Below are positions 59,175 to 64,000 of a stretch of DNA of 64,000 nt, piece by piece; positions within the stretch are counted from its first letter, which is position 1, and every line of letters begins with the position of its first letter. The stretch covers positions 1-64,000 of the forward strand of contig NZ_FRDM01000006.1 in NCBI RefSeq assembly GCF_900143215.1, given 5' to 3'. The translations under genes were made by a program, and so were the position numbers. The DNA comes from Geodermatophilus obscurus. Lineage in GTDB: Bacteria > Actinomycetota > Actinomycetes > Mycobacteriales > Geodermatophilaceae. A model generated the notes under the pieces. That model had not been told where the DNA came from. It did no database searches and worked only from the letters and a program-made list of their open reading frames with translations.

Positions 59175-60389
59175 GTGCCGCCGTCGCCCGGACCGCTCGC
59201 GGGGCTGACCGTCGTGGAGCTCACCTCGACGTTCCTCGGCCCGTACTGCGCGGTGCTCATGGCGCAGATGGGCGCGCGGGTGATCAAGGTCGAGCCGCCG
59301 TCGGGCGACATCATCCGCGGCGTCGGCGACGAGCGGGGGTCCGGGCTGGGGCCGGCGTTCCTGACCTTCAACCGGGGCAAGGAGTCCGTCGTCCTGGACC
59401 TGACGACGCCGGCCGGCCGGGAGGCCCTCGACCTGCTGGTCGACGAGGCCGACGTGGTGCTGCACAACATGCGGCCGAGGGCCGCCGCCCGGCTCGGCAT
59501 CGACGCCGAGACGGTGCTTGCCCGCAACCCGCGGGTCGTGCACTGCGCCGCCGTGGGCTACGGCTCGGCCGGCCCGTACCGCGACGAGCCGGCCTACGAC
59601 GACGTCGTCCAGGGCGTCTCCGGGCTGGCCGCCGTCCAGGGCGGCACCGGGGAGCCGCAGTACGTGCGCACCCAGGTGGTCGACAAGACGGTCGGCGTCA
59701 TGGCGCTGGCCGCCGTCCTCGCCGCCCTGCACGAGCGGTCGGTGTCCGGCCGGGGGCAGGCGGTCGAGGTGCCGATGTTCGAGTCCATGGCGGGCTTCCT
59801 GCTCATGGAGCAGCAGGGCGGCCGGGTGTACGCCGGCCGCACGGGCGGCACCGGGTACGCCCGCACGGCCTCGCCCTACCGCCGGCCGCACCGCACCGCC
59901 GACGGCGTCATCTCGGTGCTGCTCTACACCGACGCGCACTGGCGCGAGTTCTTCCGGCTGGTCGACCGGCCCGACCTGGCCGACGACCCGGAGCTGACCA
60001 CCATCCGGGGCCGCACCCGGCGGATCGACGAGCTCTACCGGCTGGTCGACGACGAGCTCGCCCGCCGTCCCACGGCGCACTGGCTCCCGACGCTGCGCGA
60101 CCGGCACATCCCGGCCATGCCGGTGAACACCGTCGAGGACCTCTTCGACGACGAGCACCTGGCCGCGGTCGGGTTCTTCGAGGAGGTCGAGCACCCGACC
60201 GAGGGCACGCTGGTGCACGCCCGGCTGCCGTGGACCTTCGGCCGCAGCGGCGCCCCCACGCTCCCCGGCGCGCCGACCCTGGGCCAGCACACGGAGCAGA
60301 CGCTGCGCCGGCTCGGTCTCGACGACGACGCCGTCCGCGAAGCCGGGACCGCCCGGCCGGTCACCGGGGAGCGGCCCGCTCCCGGGTGA
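59175..60389 (+). CDS. class III CoA-transferase (CaiB/BaiF)
   Basis: This 404-residue enzyme has the class III start LAGLTVVELTSTFLGPYCAV, VIKVEPPSGDIIRG and LDLTTPAGREALDLL. The catalytic Asp lies within RDEPAYDDVVQGVSGLAAVQ (about 135-155). The CoA and swap-domain region includes EVPMFESMAGFLL and RRPHRTADGVISV. It moves CoA between an acyl-CoA and a free acid. GTG 59175 with GGGGAG about 5 nt upstream is preferred over GTG 59142. Its 3' end overlaps the converging MFS gene by 29 bp. An MFS, an SDR and a GntR regulator lie beside it, so use of an imported organic acid is likely. Confidence 0.9.
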   Translation: MPPSPGPLAGLTVVELTSTFLGPYCAVLMAQMGARVIKVEPPSGDIIRGVGDERGSGLGPAFLTFNRGKESVVLDLTTPAGREALDLLVDEADVVLHNMRPRAAARLGIDAETVLARNPRVVHCAAVGYGSAGPYRDEPAYDDVVQGVSGLAAVQGGTGEPQYVRTQVVDKTVGVMALAAVLAALHERSVSGRGQAVEVPMFESMAGFLLMEQQGGRVYAGRTGGTGYARTASPYRRPHRTADGVISVLLYTDAHWREFFRLVDRPDLADDPELTTIRGRTRRIDELYRLVDDELARRPTAHWLPTLRDRHIPAMPVNTVEDLFDDEHLAAVGFFEEVEHPTEGTLVHARLPWTFGRSGAPTLPGAPTLGQHTEQTLRRLGLDDDAVREAGTARPVTGERPAPG

Positions 60390-61647
60390 GGGCGGCGGCG
60401 CGGTCCGACGCGACGAGCAGGATCGCCGCCGCCAGCGCGCACCCGGCGCTGAACGTGAACCCCGGCCCGTAACCGAACGCGGTGATCAGCGCCCCGGCGG
60501 CGAGAGGGGCCACGACCCGCCCGAACTGGACGGCCAGCGCCTGCTGCCCCGACACCGCCGCGAAGACCGGCCCCGGCACGTACTCGCCGAGCAGCGCCGG
60601 CCGAGCGATGTTGAGGACGCCGAAGCCGATGCCGAAGAGCAGCACGAACACCACGGTGGCCGCCGGCTGGGGGAGCGCGAACAGCATGGCCACGCCGACC
60701 GCCTGCCCGACGACCATCGCCGCGGTGACGGTGCCGATGCCCACCCGTGCGGCCAGCACGGTGAGCACCACGCGCCCGGTCACCGACAGCGCGCCGAGCC
60801 CGCCGGCCGCCAGGGCGGCCAGTCCCGCCGGTGCCCCGGCCTCGAGCAGGTAGGCGACGAGGAACACCGCCACGGTCGCGTTCGCCACCATCTGAAGGGC
60901 CGCGGCCAGGGTCAGCCAGCGCACCGCGGGCCGCCGCCACGCCCCGCCCGCGCCGCGGTACGGGGACAGGTCGACCTCGGGCGCCGCCGACGCGGGGGCC
61001 GACGGCGTGCCGTCGTCGGGGCGGCCGTCGGGCACCAGCCCCATGTCGGCCGGTGACCGCCGCAGCACGAGCGCGTGCGGCAGGGCGCAGGCCGCTACCA
61101 CGCCGGCGAGGACGAGCAGCGCCGATCGCCAGCCGAGGCCGTCGATGAGCAACTGCGATGCGGGCAGGAAGATCGTCGAGGCGAACCCGGCGACCACGGT
61201 CAGGGTCAGCAGCGCCCGGGGACGGTCGCGGCGGAACCACGTGTTGATCACCGCATACGCCGGCTCGTACAGGACCGCAGCGCTCGCCAGGCCGATGCCC
61301 ACGAAGGCCAGGTAGAGCTGGGGGAGGTCCTGCGCCTGCGACCACGCCACCACCGACGCCCCACCGAGCAGGCTCCCGCCTGCCATGACCCAGCGGGCGC
61401 CGAACCGGTCGAGCCACCGGCCCACCACGACGGCGCCGAGCCCACTGAGCGCAAGGGAAAGCGTGAGCGCTCCCGACACCTGGGCCGTCGATGCCTCGAG
61501 CTCCTCGCGCATCGGCACGAGGAAGACGGCGAACGAGTAGTAGAGCACCCCGTAGGCGACGGTCTCGGTGACCGACAGCGCCCACACCATCCGCCAGCCG
61601 GGGAAGTCCCGGCGCCGCCGGACGGTCGCCTCCCGCGCGGGTCCCAC
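60361..61647 (-). CDS. MFS transporter, monocarboxylate/oxalate-formate antiporter-like
   Basis: This 428-residue protein has about 12 helices. The N-terminus ETVAYGVLYYSFAVFLVPMR and ALTLSLALSGLGAVVVGRWL place it in the MCT-like MFS group, like the carrier at 158. VGRWLDRFGARWVMAGGSLL holds the A-motif. The central loop (about 195-235) is Pro/Ala-rich. The converging CoA-transferase overlaps its 3' end by 29 bp, which is unusual but common in compact genomes. GTG 61647 starts 13 bp after the SDR stop, so the two are an operon. Substrate: probably an organic acid used by the CoA-transferase. Confidence 0.88.
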   Translation of the reverse strand: MGPAREATVRRRRDFPGWRMVWALSVTETVAYGVLYYSFAVFLVPMREELEASTAQVSGALTLSLALSGLGAVVVGRWLDRFGARWVMAGGSLLGGASVVAWSQAQDLPQLYLAFVGIGLASAAVLYEPAYAVINTWFRRDRPRALLTLTVVAGFASTIFLPASQLLIDGLGWRSALLVLAGVVAACALPHALVLRRSPADMGLVPDGRPDDGTPSAPASAAPEVDLSPYRGAGGAWRRPAVRWLTLAAALQMVANATVAVFLVAYLLEAGAPAGLAALAAGGLGALSVTGRVVLTVLAARVGIGTVTAAMVVGQAVGVAMLFALPQPAATVVFVLLFGIGFGVLNIARPALLGEYVPGPVFAAVSGQQALAVQFGRVVAPLAAGALITAFGYGPGFTFSAGCALAAAILLVASDRAAALTRERAAPR

Positions 61648-61660
61648 GCTCAGCGGGACC

Positions 61661-62419
61661 TCACGAGCCGCGGCGGGCGACCCTGCCGGAGCCGGCCTGG
61701 TCGACCGGGTAGACGAGGACGTCGGCGACGACGACGTGCGGCGGCCGGCTCGCGATCCAGGTGACGACGTCGGCGACGTCCCCGGGCGACAGCGGCGTCA
61801 TCCCGTCGTAGACGGCCCTCGCCGGGGCCTCGTCCCCGTCGAAGCGGACCAGCGAGAACTCCGTCTCCACCATCCCCGGGTCGACCTGGCTGATGCGCAC
61901 GCCGCTGCCCAGCACGTCCATCCGCATGCCGCGGGTGATCCGCTCCACGGCGGCCTTGGTCGCGCAGTACACCGCGCCGCCGGGGTAGACCTCGCGGCCG
62001 GCGTTGGACCCGACGTTGACCACGTGGCCGGAGCCGCGCTCGACCATGCCGGGCAGCACGCAGGCCGAGACGTTGAGCAGGCCGCGGACGTTGGTGTCCA
62101 GCATCCGGTCCCAGTTCTCCGGGTCGTCGGTGTGGATCGGGCCGCGGCCGGCGGCCAGCCCGGCGTTGTTGACCAGGACGTCGATCGGCGTCCAGTCGGC
62201 CGGCAGCGAGCTCAGCGCGGCCGACACCTGGGTGCGGTCCCGGACGTCCATGGTCAGCGGCAGCACCGCGTCCCCGTGCTGCGCGTGGAGGTCCGCCAGC
62301 CGCTCGGTGCGGCGGGCGGCGGCGATCACCCGGGCGCCCTCGGCCAGGAACGCCTCGGTGCAGGCCCGGCCGATGCCGCTCGAGGCTCCGGTGACCAGTA
62401 CGACTCGTGCAGTGCTCAC
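61661..62419 (-). CDS. SDR-family oxidoreductase (YdfG-like)
   Basis: This 252-residue short-chain dehydrogenase has TGASSGIG at 10-17, NNAGLAAG near 84, and catalytic Ser138 (NVGSNAGREVYPGG), Tyr151 and Lys155 (YCATK). Arg residues after the second strand (AAARRTERL) favour NADP(H). DPGMVETEFSLVRF is the lid motif. It resembles YdfG-type 3-hydroxy acid dehydrogenases. It lies between the GntR regulator and the MFS gene, all minus strand, so the operon may be GntR-controlled. ATG 62419 is used with GGGAGGA upstream. The substrate is not fixed. Confidence 0.88.
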   Translation of the reverse strand: MSTARVVLVTGASSGIGRACTEAFLAEGARVIAAARRTERLADLHAQHGDAVLPLTMDVRDRTQVSAALSSLPADWTPIDVLVNNAGLAAGRGPIHTDDPENWDRMLDTNVRGLLNVSACVLPGMVERGSGHVVNVGSNAGREVYPGGAVYCATKAAVERITRGMRMDVLGSGVRISQVDPGMVETEFSLVRFDGDEAPARAVYDGMTPLSPGDVADVVTWIASRPPHVVVADVLVYPVDQAGSGRVARRGS

Positions 62420-62461
62420 GGGGGCTCCTGTGCTCGGGGGAGGAGGTGGCGGATGGGACGG

Positions 62462-63214
62462 TCAGGCGCGGGCGCGCCGGGCGCGGGGGGCGTCGCCGGC
62501 CCGCGAGCCCGACGGCGCCCGGGTGCGGCGGAAGGCGACCGGCTCGGGCGGGGTGTCCTCGACCAGCTGGGTGTCGAGGTAGGAGTCGCGGGACTGCTCG
62601 ACGTGCAGGCGCATGGCGGCCGCGGCCTCGCCGGGCCGGCCGGCCGCTATCAGCTCGGCGACCTCGCGGTGCTCGGCCCACGCGCGCGGGGCGATGCTGC
62701 TGACCAGGGGCGCGAAGAACCAGCGGCTGCGCTGGGAGAGCTGCTCGCCGAACTCCAGCAGGAGGTGGTTGCGCGCGCAGAGCATCACGGTGCGGTGGAA
62801 GCGGGCGGTGTGCCCGGCCATCTGCTGGGCGGGGACGCCGCGCGCCCAGTCGGCGTCGGCCTCGTCGCAGATGCCCAGCAGCGCCGCGGCGTCCTCGGGC
62901 GTGCAGCGCTGCGCGGCCAGCTCGGCTGCGGAGCGCTCGACCACCTCCCGGGCCTCGAAGAACTCCTCCACCTGCTGCCGGGTCGGCTGGTTGACGAACG
63001 CCCCCTGGCGCGGCCGCAGCGTGATCCAGCCGTCGCGGTGCAGCCGTTGCAGGGCCTCGCGCACCGGACCGCGGCTGACCCCGAGCTCGGCGGCGAGGCG
63101 CTCCTCGACCAGGTGGTCGCCGGGCCCGAGGGTCCGGGCGATGAGCAGCTCCTGCAGCCGCTCGTAGACGTGCTCGCGCAGCGGGAGGGCGTGGATGTGG
63201 TCGGCGCCGGACAC
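62462..63214 (-). CDS. GntR-family regulator with FCD domain (FadR subfamily)
   Basis: This 250-residue regulator has a winged-helix N-domain (about 12-75) with LREHVYERLQELLIARTLGP, ERLAAELGVSRGPVREALQR and HRDGWITLRPRQGAFV. The FCD ligand domain (about 85-215) has the metal/ligand His set in HTARFHRTVMLCARN and WAEHREVAELI. It binds a small organic acid and releases DNA. A basic tail ends the protein. GTG 63214 lies 187 bp from the divergent TRAP binding-protein gene, with GGGGG upstream. A candidate operator lies in the spacer. It probably controls both that transporter and the SDR-MFS genes. Confidence 0.9.
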   Translation of the reverse strand: MSGADHIHALPLREHVYERLQELLIARTLGPGDHLVEERLAAELGVSRGPVREALQRLHRDGWITLRPRQGAFVNQPTRQQVEEFFEAREVVERSAAELAAQRCTPEDAAALLGICDEADADWARGVPAQQMAGHTARFHRTVMLCARNHLLLEFGEQLSQRSRWFFAPLVSSIAPRAWAEHREVAELIAAGRPGEAAAAMRLHVEQSRDSYLDTQLVEDTPPEPVAFRRTRAPSGSRAGDAPRARRARA

Positions 63215-63277
63215 GTTCGAACCCCCACTTCCCGCGTCGATGTGCAGCGGGATCGTTCCACGGATCGTTAACAGTAG

Positions 63278-63288
63278 ACAAGATTTGT
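63278..63288. promoter_or_regulatory. candidate GntR operator
   Basis: ACAAGATTTGT is a perfect ACAA-N3-TTGT dyad in the most AT-rich stretch of the window (63265-63295). FadR-type repressors bind TTGT/ACAA-like half sites with a short spacer. GATCGTT also occurs twice just upstream (63251, 63263). It lies between gntR and the TRAP gene. Confidence 0.45.
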
Positions 63289-63400
63289 TGTGAGCTGGTT
63301 CACTCGACGACCGACCGCTCCGGCACCACCCTGGAGCCGTCCGGACCAGGGAGGACGCCGGCTCCGGGGTCCCCGACCGCACGCACCAGGAAGGCCAACG

Positions 63401-64000
63401 ATGACCTCCAGCCCGATCCCCGCCCGGCCGACCCGCCGTCTCCTCGGCACCGCGCTGGCCGCAGCCCTCCTGCTCACCGCCTGTGGCGGGGGCGAGTCCG
63501 GCGGCGGCGCCGGGGGTGGTGAGGGCGCGCAGGCCGGCGGCCCCCTGACCTTCGCCACGGGTGGCACCGGCGGCGTCTACTACCCCTACGGCGGCGGCAT
63601 CGCGAACCTGCTCAGCTCGGAGCTGGAGGGCACGACGGTCACGGTCCAGGAGACCAACGCCTCGGTCGACAACATGCAGCTGCTGGCCTCGGGTCAGGCG
63701 CAGCTGGCGTTCGGCCTCGGCGACGTCGTCTCCGACGCGGCCAACGGTGAGAACACCTTCACCGAGGCGCTGCCCCTGTGCTCGCTCGGCAACATCTACA
63801 ACAACTTCACGCACGTCTTCACGACCGCGGCGACCGGGATCACCTCGATCGAGGACCTCCGCGGCAAGCGGGTGTCGCCCGGTGCGGTCGGCTCGGCCTC
63901 GGAGGTCACCGCCGACCGGATCATGGAGGCGGCCGGCCTCGACCCGCAGGCCGACATCGAGCGTGCCCAGCTGGGGGTCGCGGAGACCGTCGCGGCGATC
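63401..64000 (+). CDS. TAXI-family TRAP transporter binding protein, 3' end beyond the window
   Basis: Only 200 residues are seen; the frame is open at base 64000. The N-terminus is a lipoprotein signal: basic start, LGTALAAALLLTAC with Cys28, then a Gly/Ser linker. FATGGTGGVYYPYGGGIANL and ETNASVDNMQLLASGQAQLA are hallmarks of the TAXI group, and TSIEDLRGKRVSPGAVGSAS follows. TAXI proteins feed a fused DctQM-like sodium or proton symporter for dicarboxylates or amino acids. ATG 63401 has AGGAAGG about 5 nt upstream. The TRAP membrane genes should lie to the right. Confidence 0.9.
   Translation, partial: MTSSPIPARPTRRLLGTALAAALLLTACGGGESGGGAGGGEGAQAGGPLTFATGGTGGVYYPYGGGIANLLSSELEGTTVTVQETNASVDNMQLLASGQAQLAFGLGDVVSDAANGENTFTEALPLCSLGNIYNNFTHVFTTAATGITSIEDLRGKRVSPGAVGSASEVTADRIMEAAGLDPQADIERAQLGVAETVAAI

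Overview
The window is very GC-rich (third codon positions almost all G or C), uses many GTG starts and 4-nt GTGA/ATGA gene overlaps, and has short purine-rich ribosome sites. Gene content (HelD, PPK2, DUF1206, DUF2254, excalibur, RsbQ/RsbP-type stress control, heteromeric acyl-CoA dehydrogenases) fits a high-GC actinobacterium. Geodermatophilaceae (Blastococcus, Modestobacter, Geodermatophilus) is my best guess, by inference only. I see no rRNA, tRNA, CRISPR, phage or transposase, so this is an ordinary chromosomal stretch with some accessory islands.

Layout. 0-6 kb: a 24-bp tandem repeat, an MFS exporter, and a minus-strand run of PPK2 kinase, aldehyde dehydrogenase, GMC oxidoreductase and a small unknown. 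6-11 kb: a sacsin-like GHKL ATPase, an orphan Erm/KsgA-like tail domain, a small membrane protein and a STAS regulator. 11-16.3 kb: a complete livF-G-H-M-K type importer operon ending in a strong hairpin. 16.4-23 kb: an MFS protein, thiolase plus SDR reductase, and a membrane operon of two DUF1206 paralogues and a DUF2254 protein. 23-31.6 kb (the most interesting part): a Cys-tailed membrane protein, a macro-SIR2 fusion that looks like a phage-defence NADase, a CYP152 P450 with the OleT-type distal motif, HelD, an alpha/beta hydrolase, a zinc-ribbon miniprotein and a hemerythrin-like protein. 31.7-35.4 kb: an RsbQ hydrolase coupled to a PAS-GAF-GAF-PP2C phosphatase, then an acidic unknown. 35.4-42.7 kb: two acyl-CoA dehydrogenase subunits, two tandem ABM-like paralogues, a frameshifted small ORF, AlaX-type editing protein, two unknowns and an excalibur protein.

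42.7-56.4 kb is a nitrogen-compound catabolic region. An M20 amidohydrolase diverges from an Lrp-type regulator. The regulator is followed by a dipeptide importer (ATPases D and F, binding protein, permeases B and C), a PLP-dependent dehydratase and a metal amidohydrolase. Facing this operon is a second set: an M20 carbamoylase-type hydrolase, another PLP dehydratase and a xi-class glutathionyl-hydroquinone reductase. 56.4-64 kb: DUF1810, an S9 peptidase, a class III CoA-transferase, an MFS protein, an SDR, a GntR/FCD regulator and, cut by the right edge, a TAXI-type TRAP binding protein.

Two features tie the window together. First, a family of GC-rich nested hairpins (CCCTCCTGC/GCAGGAGGG outer arms, CCCCGTCC/GGACGGGG inner arms, or a CGCGAGCTCGCG core) recurs nine times, nearly always directly after a stop codon. 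Second, convergent gene pairs are separated by near-perfect 13- to 19-bp hairpins with 3-4 nt loops. Both look like T-tract-free terminators.
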